A stretch of DNA of 37,300 bases from a bacterium (lineage in GTDB: Bacteria; Actinomycetota; Acidimicrobiia; Acidimicrobiales; CATQHL01): positions 1 to 37,300 of the forward strand of contig JAPOYM010000075.1 in NCBI GenBank assembly GCA_026706565.1, read 5' to 3'. The notes beneath the pieces are model-generated. The model was given only the letters and a program-made list of their open reading frames with translations. It was not told where the DNA came from and ran no database searches. Below are positions 1 to 8,756 of the stretch, piece by piece. Position numbers and translations under genes: made by a program. The first letter of the stretch is position 1. Each line of letters opens with the position of its first letter.

Positions 1-250
1 TCAGCTTCTCGAGGTGCTCGTCGCCGGGGAAGAAGGGCTGGCTGTCGGCGGGGATGGTGTTGACGTAGGGGGTGGTGACGGTGGCGGGGATCCCGACGTC
101 GAGCTGCTGTGCCCGCTCCAGCATCCGGGCCACCACCAGCCGGGCGCGCTCGGGGCCCCGTTCGTGGACCAGGGCGTCGAAGGAGTCGATCCACTCGCCG
201 GTCTCGGTGGGGTCGGTGTCGGGAAGCTGATGGCTGAAGTGGCCGCGCAT
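1..250 (-). CDS. aceE: Pyruvate dehydrogenase E1 component, homodimeric AceE type (N-terminal part, runs off window)
   Basis: Reverse-strand translation from ATG at 250: MRGHFSHQLPDTDPTETGEWIDSFDALVHERGPERARLVVARMLERAQQLDVGIPATVTTPYVNTIPADSQPFFPGDEHLEKL, typical AceE N-terminus; not in the ORF track (open at edge). Confidence 0.85.
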   Translation of the reverse strand, partial: MRGHFSHQLPDTDPTETGEWIDSFDALVHERGPERARLVVARMLERAQQLDVGIPATVTTPYVNTIPADSQPFFPGDEHLEKL

Positions 251-398
251 GGCCGTCCAGTCTCGCACGCTCCGGCGCGATTCCGGCCCGGTCCCCCGGC
301 ACCGGCCGGCACCGACCGCGTCCTCGTCGGGACTCGGGCCGTGGGGCGCGCCGCCGCCGGCAGGCGGATCGGCGGCTGTCACCGCTGGGCGTGCGATG

Positions 399-893
399 AT
401 GAGCGCCGTGGAATCGCTGGGGGACGGCGGCGGACGGCGCACCGTCGTGTACACCGACGGGGCCTGCCGCGGCAATCCCGGCCCCGGCGGCTGGGGCTGG
501 GTGGTGCCCGACGGCCCGTGGGCGGCCGGCGCCGCGCCCGAGACCACCAACAACCGCATGGAACTGCAGGCCGTCCTGGAGGCTCTGGCGGCCCTCGAGG
601 GCGGCGACCCGCTGGAGGTGGTCACCGACTCCGCCTACATCGTGAACTGCTTCGAGCAGGGCTGGTGGGAGGGATGGCAGCGGCGCAACTGGCGTACAGC
701 CGACCGCAAGCCGGTCAAGAACCAGGACCTCTGGGCGCCGTTGATCGGGCTGGCCTTGGCGCGGGGTGTGACGTTCCGCTGGGTGAAGGGACACGCCGGC
801 GACCCCTGGAACGACGTCGCCGACCTGCTGGCCACCCAGGCAGCCGACACACAGAGAGGCGCCCGGGGCGACGCGTACCGCTCGGACCGCTGA
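399..893 (+). CDS. rnhA: Ribonuclease HI
   Basis: VYTDGACRGNPGPGGWGWV...NNRMELQAVLEAL...VVTDSAYIVNCFEQGWWEGWQRRNWRTADRKPVKNQDLW...WVKGHAGDPWND; start ATG at 396 or 399. Confidence 0.95.
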   Translation: MSAVESLGDGGGRRTVVYTDGACRGNPGPGGWGWVVPDGPWAAGAAPETTNNRMELQAVLEALAALEGGDPLEVVTDSAYIVNCFEQGWWEGWQRRNWRTADRKPVKNQDLWAPLIGLALARGVTFRWVKGHAGDPWNDVADLLATQAADTQRGARGDAYRSDR

Positions 894-1021
894 GGGAGAT
901 ATTTCTTCGGGGACCTGTCAACCGAACCGGCGACTGAGGCGTCTGTGGATAAAAGATCGCCGGGATCTTCCGGACGCCGCGGCCCGAGCGGTTGGAGCAG
1001 CAGGGTTGCGGCAGGTGGAGA

Positions 1022-1061
1022 AGGCGGGTTTGGATCTTTGGAGCGAGGTCCGAACCCGCCT
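1022..1061 (+). terminator. Candidate hairpin/terminator between rnhA and acyl-CoA synthetase gene
   Basis: Arms aggcgggtttgga (1022-1034) and tccgaacccgcct (1049-1061), 13 bp with one G-U, 14-nt loop; no strong T-tract. Confidence 0.4.
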
Positions 1062-1139
1062 CGACCTCCCTCTCGGCTTTCTCGTTTCGACTTTCTCTCC
1101 GGGACGCGGGACCGGGCCCCCGTCTGCGACACTGAGGCT

Positions 1140-2726
1140 ATGCCCGAGCCCTCCTCGCCGCCTGCCGGCGGTCCGGCCTTCGGCGCCGAACCGCTGACGC
1201 CGACGCTGTTCCTGGACCGCAGCGCGCTCGTCTTCGGCGACCGGACGGCGGTGATCGACGGCGAGCGCTGCTTCACCTACCGGGAGCTGCGGGAGCGCTG
1301 CATGCGGCTGGCGGGGGCGCTGGCCGAGGCGGGGGTGAGGCCCGGCGACCGGGTCTCGACGCTGGTTCCGAACACGCACGCAGCGCTGGAGTCGCACTTC
1401 GGCGTGGCCTGGGCCGGGGCCGTTCTGAACGCACTGAACACGCGCCTGTCGCCCGGCGAGCTGACCTGGATCGTGAACCACGCCGGCTCCCGGGTGCTCG
1501 TCTGTGACCACTCCCTGGCGGAGGTCGGCGAGGCGATCGTGGCGGGGGCCGACCACCCGGTGCAGCTGATCCTCTGCGGCGAGCCGGAAGACGACTACGA
1601 GCAGCGGCTCGCCGCCGCCGCGCCCCTGCGCCGCGACGTCGACGACGAGTGGGCGATGCTGAGCCTCAACTACACCTCGGGCACCACCGGGCGCCCCAAG
1701 GGCGTGATGTACTCCCACCGCGGTGCCTACCTGCAGGCGCTGGCCATGGTCGCCCAGGGAGGCCTCGACGCCGCCGGCGTGTTCCTGTGGACCCTGCCGA
1801 TGTTCCACTGCAACGGGTGGTGCTACCCGTGGGCGGTCACCGCCGCCGGCGGCATGCATGTGGCGCTGCGCCGCCTCGACGCCGAGGCGGTCTGGTCGGA
1901 GATCCACCGCCGGGGCGTCACCCACCTCAACGCCGCTCCCACTGTGCTGACGATGCTGGCCGCCCACGCCGCCGCCCCGGCCCCCTCGCCGGTGCATGTG
2001 GCCGTGGGCGGGGCGCCGCCGTCCCCCAGCCTGCTGGCCCGCCTCGCCGGCCTGAACCTGCAGGTGACCCATCTCTACGGGCTGACCGAGAGCTACGGCC
2101 CCGCGGTGATCTGCGACTGGCGTCCCGAGTGGGGCGCCCTCGGGCCCGCCGAGCAGGCCCGGCGCAAGGCGCGCCAGGGCGTGGCCAACATCGCCTGCTC
2201 GCCGCTGCGGATCGTGGACGCCGAGGGCCGCGACGTGCCCCCCGACGGCGCCACCGCCGGCGAGGTGGTCCTGCGGGGCAACGTCGTGATGCTCGGCTAC
2301 TACCGCGACCCCGGAGCTACGGCCGCGGCGACCCTGCAGCGTCCCGACGGCGCCTGGTTCCGCACCGGCGACGTGGGTGTGGTGCACCCCGACGGCTACA
2401 TGGAGGTGCGCGACCGGGCCAAGGACGTGATCATCAGCGGCGGCGAGAACATCGCCTCCATAGAGGTGGAGCAGGCCCTGGCCCGCCACCCCGGAGTGCT
2501 CGAGGCGGCCGTGGTGGGCGCCCCCGACGAGACTTGGGGCGAGGTGCCGGTGGCGTTCGTGGTGCCGCGCCCGGGAACCGAGGTGACTCCCGAGGAGCTG
2601 ATCGAGTTCGTCCGCGACTCCATCGCCCGCTTCAAGGCGCCCAGACGGGTGATCTTCGGCGAGCTCCCCAAGACCAGCACCGGCAAGATCCAGAAGTTCG
2701 CCTTGCGGGAGCGGCTGCGGGCCTAG
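1140..2726 (+). CDS. Acyl-CoA synthetase (AMP-forming), FadD/medium-chain-like
   Basis: MPEPSS... start; NYTSGTTGRPKGVMYSHRGAY AMP-binding motif, FRTGDVGVVHPDGYMEVRDRAKDVIISGGENI, C-terminal PKTSTGKIQKF. Confidence 0.93.
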   Translation: MPEPSSPPAGGPAFGAEPLTPTLFLDRSALVFGDRTAVIDGERCFTYRELRERCMRLAGALAEAGVRPGDRVSTLVPNTHAALESHFGVAWAGAVLNALNTRLSPGELTWIVNHAGSRVLVCDHSLAEVGEAIVAGADHPVQLILCGEPEDDYEQRLAAAAPLRRDVDDEWAMLSLNYTSGTTGRPKGVMYSHRGAYLQALAMVAQGGLDAAGVFLWTLPMFHCNGWCYPWAVTAAGGMHVALRRLDAEAVWSEIHRRGVTHLNAAPTVLTMLAAHAAAPAPSPVHVAVGGAPPSPSLLARLAGLNLQVTHLYGLTESYGPAVICDWRPEWGALGPAEQARRKARQGVANIACSPLRIVDAEGRDVPPDGATAGEVVLRGNVVMLGYYRDPGATAAATLQRPDGAWFRTGDVGVVHPDGYMEVRDRAKDVIISGGENIASIEVEQALARHPGVLEAAVVGAPDETWGEVPVAFVVPRPGTEVTPEELIEFVRDSIARFKAPRRVIFGELPKTSTGKIQKFALRERLRA

Positions 2727-2739
2727 GGGCGGGCCGCCT

Positions 2740-3750
2740 TCATCCGATCTCTTCGACGGCGACGGGGCGGCGCTCGCGTACCGAGCGCCAAGCGGCCAGA
2801 GCCAGCGCCAGCGAGGCCCGCCCGTCGGCGAGCGTACACGGCGACGGAGCGCCGCCCAGCATGGCGACGAAGGCGGACCATCCGGCGACGTAGGCCGGGA
2901 TGTAGCGCTCGATGAAGAAGTAGGGCAGCCCCGGGCCGCGCGCCCCGTCGGGGCCGCGGCTGGCGGCGGACGCGACGGGCGGATTGTCCGAGGCGGCCAT
3001 GCCCGCCGAGCCGAAGGCCTCCACCCGCTGGTCGTAGCCGTAGACCGCCCGGCGGCTGTTGTCGATCGTGCTGATGGCGCCGTTGGCGTGGCGGCAGACC
3101 ACCACGGCGGTGTCCAAGTCGCCAGCCGCGCCGATCGCCTCGTCTATCAGCACCGCGCCCGCGGCGTACACCTCGGTCACCTCGCTGCCGGCAATGAAGC
3201 GGACCATGTCGAAGTCGTGGATGGTCATGTCGCAGAACAGCCCGCCCGAGGCTTCCAGGGACAGGACGGCCGGCGGGGGCGCCGGGTCGCGGCTAGTGAC
3301 GCGGACGAGGTGTACGTCGCCGATGTCGCCGGCCGCCACGCGGTCGCGCACATAGCGGTGGCTCGGATCGAAGCGCCGGTTGAACCCCACCTGCACGGCG
3401 ATGCCGGCGGCCTCGGCGGCGGCGATCCCGCGGTCTGCCTCGCCGAGGTCCAGCGCCAGCGGCTTCTCCACGAAGACGGGTTTGCCGGCCGCAGCGGCGG
3501 CCACGAGCAGGTCGGCGTGGGTGTCCGTCGAGGTGCAGACCGCCACCGCGTCGCTGTCGGCCGAGCAGATGAGGTCTTCGGCGCTGGCGGCGCGGCGTGT
3601 GCCGAATTCACCGGCGAGCGCCTCGGCGGCGCCCTCGGCCACGTCGTAGACGGCCGCCAGTCCGGCGCCGGGCACCTGCCGGGCGAGCAGCTCGGCGTGC
3701 ATCCGACCGATCCGGCCGCACCCCAACAGCCCGATGCGGACGCCGCTCAC
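2740..3750 (-). CDS. iolG: Inositol 2-dehydrogenase-like Gfo/Idh/MocA oxidoreductase
   Basis: GLLGCGRIGRMHAELLA Rossmann motif; VFVEKPLALD; GFNRRFDPSHRYVRDRV; GGLFCDMTIHDFDMVRFI as in IolG. Confidence 0.85.
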   Translation of the reverse strand: MSGVRIGLLGCGRIGRMHAELLARQVPGAGLAAVYDVAEGAAEALAGEFGTRRAASAEDLICSADSDAVAVCTSTDTHADLLVAAAAAGKPVFVEKPLALDLGEADRGIAAAEAAGIAVQVGFNRRFDPSHRYVRDRVAAGDIGDVHLVRVTSRDPAPPPAVLSLEASGGLFCDMTIHDFDMVRFIAGSEVTEVYAAGAVLIDEAIGAAGDLDTAVVVCRHANGAISTIDNSRRAVYGYDQRVEAFGSAGMAASDNPPVASAASRGPDGARGPGLPYFFIERYIPAYVAGWSAFVAMLGGAPSPCTLADGRASLALALAAWRSVRERRPVAVEEIG

Positions 3751-3808
3751 GGAGTGGTCGCTTCCCTGGGCGGCCGCGGGGCGGAGGCCCGACCGGGCGG
3801 CCCGGCGC

Positions 3809-5665
3809 CTACCATCCCACCCTCTGGCGAGCCTTGCTGGCTTCCATTGCCTCTCGTGCCTCGCGGACCTCTGGCCGGCTGCTCACCTCGGGCACCCCCA
3901 CCTCCCACCAGGCGCCGCCTGTGGTCCAGCGGTGGGGGTGGGTCCGCACGGCGATGACGTAGGTGCCGGCAGCGGCGCGGGCCCGCTCGAAGGCGCCGGC
4001 CAGTTCGGCGACGGTGGTGACGGTCTCGGCCTCGCAGCCCATTGCGGCGGCGTGGGCGGCGAAGTCCACCGCCACGAGGTTCTCCACCCGGGCGTCGCTC
4101 AGGAGGTTGTTGAACGGGGCGCCTCCCTGGGCGACCTGCAGCCGGTTGATGACGGCGAAACCCCCGTTGTCGCAGACGATGACGATGAGTTTGTGCCCCG
4201 ACAGGACCGTGCTGTAGAGGTCGCTGTTCATCATGAGGTACGAGCCGTCGCCTACCAGCACCACGACCTCGCGGTCCGGCATCGCCATCTTGGCCCCCCA
4301 ACCCCCGGAGATCTCATAGCCCATGCAGGAGTAGCCGTACTCGGAGTCGAAGGAATGCACGGCTTGGCCCCGCCAGCCGTTCACGGCCTCGCCCGGCAGG
4401 CCGCCGGCGGCGGTCACGACGTAGGTCGACGGCCGCGCGGCCCGGTCCACGACGCCCACCACCTGTGCGTAGGAGGGGGGCTCGTCCCCGTCGCCCACGG
4501 CCGTCTCGGCGGCGGCGATCTTGTCGATGTAGGCGTGGTACTGCGATGTCTCCGCGGCGGCGCGCGCCGACCACTCCTCGCCGGCCCTGTAGTCGCCGAC
4601 GGCCCTGCTGAGTGCGGCCAAGCCCTCGCGGGCATCGGCCACGAGCGGCAGCGACAGGTGCTTCGTGGCGTCGAAGCGGGCGGCGTTCAGGCCGATGATG
4701 CGCACGTCGCCCCCGAACACCGTCCAAGAGCCGGTGGCGAAGTCGCCGAGACGCGTTCCGACTGCCAGCACCACGTCGGCCGCGGCGGCCATGGCGTTGG
4801 CCGAGGTGCAGCCGGTCACGCCGATCGGGCCGCAGTTCAGCCGATGGTGCGCCACTAGGGACGTCCGCCCGGCGACTGTCTCGGCGACGGGGATGTTGTG
4901 CTGCTCGGCGAAGCTCGCCAATTCGGCCTCGGCGAGTGACCAGTGGACTCCGCCGCCCGCGATTATCAGGGGCCGCTCGGCGGCGGCGAGGGCGGCGGCC
5001 GCCCGGCGCAGCTCGGCGGCGTCGGCGGGGGGCCGGCGGATCTCGTGCACCGTCTCGTCGAAGAAGCGGGCCGGGAAGTCGTAGGCGTCCGCCTGGACGT
5101 CCTGGGGCAGCCCGATGAACGCCGGACCGCAGTCGCCGGGGTCGAGCATGGTAGCCACCGCGTTGGGCAGCGACTGGACCACCTGGGCGGCGGCGGTGAT
5201 GCGGTCCCAGTAGCGCACGACCGACCGGAAGGAGTCGTTGACCGTCTCCGAGGGCGCCCCGAAGTGCTCCACCTGCTGCAGCACGGGGTCGGGGATGCGG
5301 CTGTTGAACGTGTCGCCGGCGAGCAGCAGCAGCGGCATCCTGTTGGCCATGGCCACCGCGGCCGCCGTCACCATGTTCGTGGCGCCGGGCCCGATGGAGC
5401 TGGCCGCCGCCATGATCCGACGCCGCCTGCAGGCTTTGGCGTAGGCGACGGCGGCTAAGGCCATGCCCTGCTCGTTCTGGCCGCGCCACGTGGGCAGCGC
5501 CTCGCCGGCCTGCTCGAGTTCGTGACCGAGGCAGGTCACGTTCCCGTGGCCGAAGATTGCGAACACGCCGGGAAACAGCGGCGCCGTCTGGCCGTCGGCC
5601 TCGATGCGCTGCGCGGCCAAGTAACGGACGATGGCCCCTGCGGTGGTCAGCCGGATGGTCTCCAC
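3809..5665 (-). CDS. iolD: 3D-(3,5/4)-trihydroxycyclohexane-1,2-dione acylhydrolase (ThDP enzyme)
   Basis: TTAGAIVRYLAAQRIE...PGVFAIFGHGNVTCLGHELEQ...RGQNEQGMALAAVAYAKACRRRRIMAAASSIGPGATNMVTAAA; ThDP GDGSYLMMNSDL. Confidence 0.92.
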   Translation of the reverse strand: METIRLTTAGAIVRYLAAQRIEADGQTAPLFPGVFAIFGHGNVTCLGHELEQAGEALPTWRGQNEQGMALAAVAYAKACRRRRIMAAASSIGPGATNMVTAAAVAMANRMPLLLLAGDTFNSRIPDPVLQQVEHFGAPSETVNDSFRSVVRYWDRITAAAQVVQSLPNAVATMLDPGDCGPAFIGLPQDVQADAYDFPARFFDETVHEIRRPPADAAELRRAAAALAAAERPLIIAGGGVHWSLAEAELASFAEQHNIPVAETVAGRTSLVAHHRLNCGPIGVTGCTSANAMAAAADVVLAVGTRLGDFATGSWTVFGGDVRIIGLNAARFDATKHLSLPLVADAREGLAALSRAVGDYRAGEEWSARAAAETSQYHAYIDKIAAAETAVGDGDEPPSYAQVVGVVDRAARPSTYVVTAAGGLPGEAVNGWRGQAVHSFDSEYGYSCMGYEISGGWGAKMAMPDREVVVLVGDGSYLMMNSDLYSTVLSGHKLIVIVCDNGGFAVINRLQVAQGGAPFNNLLSDARVENLVAVDFAAHAAAMGCEAETVTTVAELAGAFERARAAAGTYVIAVRTHPHRWTTGGAWWEVGVPEVSSRPEVREAREAMEASKARQRVGW

Positions 5666-5681
5666 GGTCGCTCCTCCTGTC

Positions 5682-5748
5682 GCTCGGTGCTGTTCGCTCG
5701 GTGCTGTTCGGTCGCCCTGTTCGCTCGCCCTGTTCGGTCGCCCTGTTC
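5682..5748. repeat. Short tandem repeat, 5 units of 13-14 bp, just upstream of iolD
   Basis: gctcggtgctgttc x2 then ggtcgccctgttc / gctcgccctgttc / ggtcgccctgttc. Confidence 0.9.
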
Positions 5749-5762
5749 GGTGGCGGCTGCTC

Positions 5763-6938
5763 TCAGTCCATGCGGAGCGACACCACGTCCTCCCAGGCGC
5801 CGCTGCGGTCGCTGCGCAGCAGGGCGTCCTGCACGCTCACGCAGGCGAGCGCCTCGGCCATGCCCGCCGAGTGGGGCCGGTCCTCGGCCACCGCCGTCAG
5901 GAACTCGTGGTCCTCGATGGCTACTAGGTCCTCGAAGCCGATGGCGTTGGCGTCGCCGGGAACGAAGTTGGCCTGGTAGGGATGGCGCTCGCCGGCGCGC
6001 ACCGTCGTGTAGCCCCCCAGCGGATCCGCCGCCCGGAAGACCTGCATCTCGTTCATGGTCTCGAGGTTCCAGCTCAGCGCCCCGCCGCTGCCGTAGACGT
6101 CGAAGGCCATCTGGCTCTGGGGTCCGACCATCGTGCGGCTGGCCTCGAAGCTGCCGCGGCTGCCGTTGGCGAAGACTGCGAGGCATCCGGCGTAGTCCTC
6201 GTTCGTGACCGCCGCGGTGGCGTCCTCGGGCGCTCCGCGGTCGTAGTGGGTGCCTGCGCCCGACGGCAGCGGGCGCTCAGCGATGAACGTCGCCGTGGTC
6301 CCCATCACCCTGGTGATGGGACCGTTCAGCATCATGGCGAGATCCACGGCGTGGCTGAGAATGTCCGTCGAGACGCCGTAGCCGGCCCGGTCTCGCAGGA
6401 AACGCCACGTCAGCAGGCCGAGCGGATCGGCGCCGTACATGGAGAAGAAGCGCCCCCGGTAGTTGGTGACTGCCCCCAACTCGCCCGCCTCGAGGAGCTG
6501 CCGGGCGTGGACCACCAGCGGCGCGAAGCGGTAGTTGTAGCCGACGCCGGTCACCGCGCCGGCCTGCCGGCAGGCCCGCTCGATGCGGGCGGTCCCCTCC
6601 GGCGTGCCGCCGGCGGGCTTCTCGCAGAAGACGTGCTTCCCGGCCGCCGCCGCGGCCACAGCTACCGGCTCGTGCAGCATGTTGGGCGCGCAGATCACCA
6701 CTGCGTCCACGTCGGCACGCTCCACGGCAGCGCGCCAGTCCTCCTCGGCCCCGCGGAATCCGAAGGCGTCGACGGCGCGGCGGCGGCGCGCCGCCACGGT
6801 GTCCGAGCACACTGCCAAGTCGGGCTCGTAGCAGCGGTCGGCGAACAGCGTCGGCAGTCGCAGGTACGAGCGGGCGTGCGCCTGCCCCATCCAGCCGAAC
6901 CCCACGACCGCCAGACCGATGCGCCGCCGCGCGGTCAT
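5763..6938 (-). CDS. Gfo/Idh/MocA family oxidoreductase (second dehydrogenase of the inositol operon)
   Basis: MTARRRIGLAVVGFGWMGQAHARSY; VVICAPNMLHEPVAVAAAAAGKHVFCEKPAGG; 4-bp overlap with upstream gene. Confidence 0.85.
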   Translation of the reverse strand: MTARRRIGLAVVGFGWMGQAHARSYLRLPTLFADRCYEPDLAVCSDTVAARRRRAVDAFGFRGAEEDWRAAVERADVDAVVICAPNMLHEPVAVAAAAAGKHVFCEKPAGGTPEGTARIERACRQAGAVTGVGYNYRFAPLVVHARQLLEAGELGAVTNYRGRFFSMYGADPLGLLTWRFLRDRAGYGVSTDILSHAVDLAMMLNGPITRVMGTTATFIAERPLPSGAGTHYDRGAPEDATAAVTNEDYAGCLAVFANGSRGSFEASRTMVGPQSQMAFDVYGSGGALSWNLETMNEMQVFRAADPLGGYTTVRAGERHPYQANFVPGDANAIGFEDLVAIEDHEFLTAVAEDRPHSAGMAEALACVSVQDALLRSDRSGAWEDVVSLRMD

Positions 6939-7903
6939 GGCGCGGCTTCGCCGGCGCGCAAGCGGCGGTCGACGGCGGGATGGGCCGCGTCCGCGTCGAG
7001 GAGGTGCTCCGGGATGCCGCCGCGCAGCCACCTCAGCGCTTCCGTGAGCGCGGCGGTAACCAGCCGGATGTGCCCCACGGTGGTCGTCGAGGCGACGTGC
7101 GGGGTGACGATGACGTCGTCGCGGGCGAGCAGCGGGTGGTCGGGCGGCAGAGGCTCGGGGTCGGTGACGTCCAGCCCGGCCCCGGCGAGCGGCCCGGACT
7201 CGAGGGCGGCGACCAGCGCGTCGTGGTCGACCAGCGACCCGCGGGCGCAGTTCACGAGGACGGCGCCGGGCCGCATGGCCGCCAGTGACCGCGCGTCGAC
7301 TATGTGGCGGGTCTCCGGCGTGGCCGGCGCGTGCAGCGAGACGACGTCCGCGGTCTGCCAGAGCTGCTCGAGTTCGACGGCTTCGCCCACCGGCGCCGCA
7401 CCGATGTGGGGATCGAAGGTGGCCACGCGCATGCCCAGCGCCTCGGCGTAGCGACCGACGCGGCTGCCGATGCGCCCGCAGCCGACGAGTCCGAGCGTGC
7501 GGCCGTCGAGTTCGAGGGCGCCGCGCTCCCGCAGGCCGCGGAGGTCGTCGCGGGCGCCGCGCAGGCGCCGCTCAGCGGCCTTGAGCCGCTTGGCCACGGC
7601 GAGGATCAGCGCCAGGGTGTGCTCGGCCGTGGAGACCGTCGGGGCGTCGGGGGCGTTGCAGACGGCGACGCCGTTCGCCGCGCAGCCCGCCACGTCGACG
7701 TTCTCGTAGCCGATCCCCGGTCGGGCGACGATCTTCAGGCGGGGCAGCCGGCGGCACGCGGCGGCGTCCCACGACTCGCCGGACCCCACGATCACGGCGT
7801 CGGCGCCCGTCGGGCCGTCGCAGAGTTCGACGTCGCCGGGAATCTCCACTCCCGGCGCGGGACGGTCGATCCAGACGCGGTGCAGGCGACGGGAACCGCT
7901 CAC
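6935..7903 (-). CDS. D-isomer-specific 2-hydroxyacid dehydrogenase, NAD-binding
   Basis: GRTLGLVGCGRIGSRVGRYAEALGMRVATFDP; ADVVSLHAPATPETRHIV; AVLVNCARGSLVDHDALVAAL; VIVTPHVAS. Confidence 0.92.
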   Translation of the reverse strand: MSGSRRLHRVWIDRPAPGVEIPGDVELCDGPTGADAVIVGSGESWDAAACRRLPRLKIVARPGIGYENVDVAGCAANGVAVCNAPDAPTVSTAEHTLALILAVAKRLKAAERRLRGARDDLRGLRERGALELDGRTLGLVGCGRIGSRVGRYAEALGMRVATFDPHIGAAPVGEAVELEQLWQTADVVSLHAPATPETRHIVDARSLAAMRPGAVLVNCARGSLVDHDALVAALESGPLAGAGLDVTDPEPLPPDHPLLARDDVIVTPHVASTTTVGHIRLVTAALTEALRWLRGGIPEHLLDADAAHPAVDRRLRAGEAAP

Positions 7904-7924
7904 GGAGCCGACTCTGACGCCTCC

Positions 7925-8707
7925 TCAGGCGCTGGCTTGGGCCAGCTCGTGCTGAAGCTGCTCCAACTCGGCGCCGCCTGCCATGAGTTGGGTGAGTTCG
8001 GCCTGCGAGAGCTCTTCCTTGGCCCAGTTGCCGAGCGACCTGCCGCGGTTGAGGATCACGAACCGGTCGCCGACGGGGTAGGCGTGGTTGGGGTTGTGGG
8101 TGATGAAGATGACGGCTAGCCCCTGGTTGCGGGCCTCCACGATGCGCCGCAGCACCACGCCCGACTGCTTCACGCCGAGCGCGGAGGTGGGCTCGTCGAG
8201 GATCAGCACCTTGGCGCCGAAGTAGCCGGCGCGGGCGATGGCCACCGACTGCCGCTCGCCGCCGGAGAGCGTGCCGACGCTCTGCTCGGTGTCGCGGATG
8301 TCGATGCCCATCTTGGCCATCTCTTCCTTCGAGATGCGCTTGGCGCGCTGGATGTCGATCTGGCGGAACGGCCAGACGCCCGTCTTTGGCTCGGCGCCCA
8401 GGAAGAAGTTCCGCCACACCGACATGAGCGGCACCATCGCCAGGTCTTGGTAGACGGTGGCGATGCCGCGTGCGAGGGCCTCGCGCGGCGACTCGAACTT
8501 CACATGCTCGCCCTCGAGGACCAGTTCGCCCTCGTCGTGCTGGTGTACGCCGGCGAGGATCTTGATGAAGGTGGACTTCCCTGCGCCGTTGTCGCCCAGC
8601 ACGCAGGTCACCTCGCCGGGGTTGACGGTGGTGCTCACCCCGGTGAGGGCGATGATGTTGCCGTAGAACTTCGAGATGTTCTTCAGTTCCAGGAATACGT
8701 CGCTCAT
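7925..8707 (-). CDS. Sugar ABC transporter ATP-binding protein (single-domain, XylG/FrcA-like)
   Basis: [14 protein letters not shown] Walker [14 protein letters not shown] signature, [12 protein letters not shown] Walker B. Confidence 0.95.
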   Translation of the reverse strand: MSDVFLELKNISKFYGNIIALTGVSTTVNPGEVTCVLGDNGAGKSTFIKILAGVHQHDEGELVLEGEHVKFESPREALARGIATVYQDLAMVPLMSVWRNFFLGAEPKTGVWPFRQIDIQRAKRISKEEMAKMGIDIRDTEQSVGTLSGGERQSVAIARAGYFGAKVLILDEPTSALGVKQSGVVLRRIVEARNQGLAVIFITHNPNHAYPVGDRFVILNRGRSLGNWAKEELSQAELTQLMAGGAELEQLQHELAQASA

Positions 8708-8756
8708 TGGGCGCCCTCCTCGTCGTGTGCCCCGACCGCTCCGAGGGCCGTGGGCG

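Noticed and set aside
918-2489. Long minus-strand ORF (523 aa) opposite the acyl-CoA synthetase
   Set aside because: Shadow ORF of high-GC coding DNA; low-complexity R/G/A/H-rich translation, while the plus frame has clear ANL-family motifs.
5522-6208. Plus-strand ORF reading through the tandem repeat (SVLFAR/SPCSVA repeats)
   Set aside because: Repetitive peptide is only the translation of the 13-14 bp array; antisense to iolD/Gfo-Idh coding DNA.
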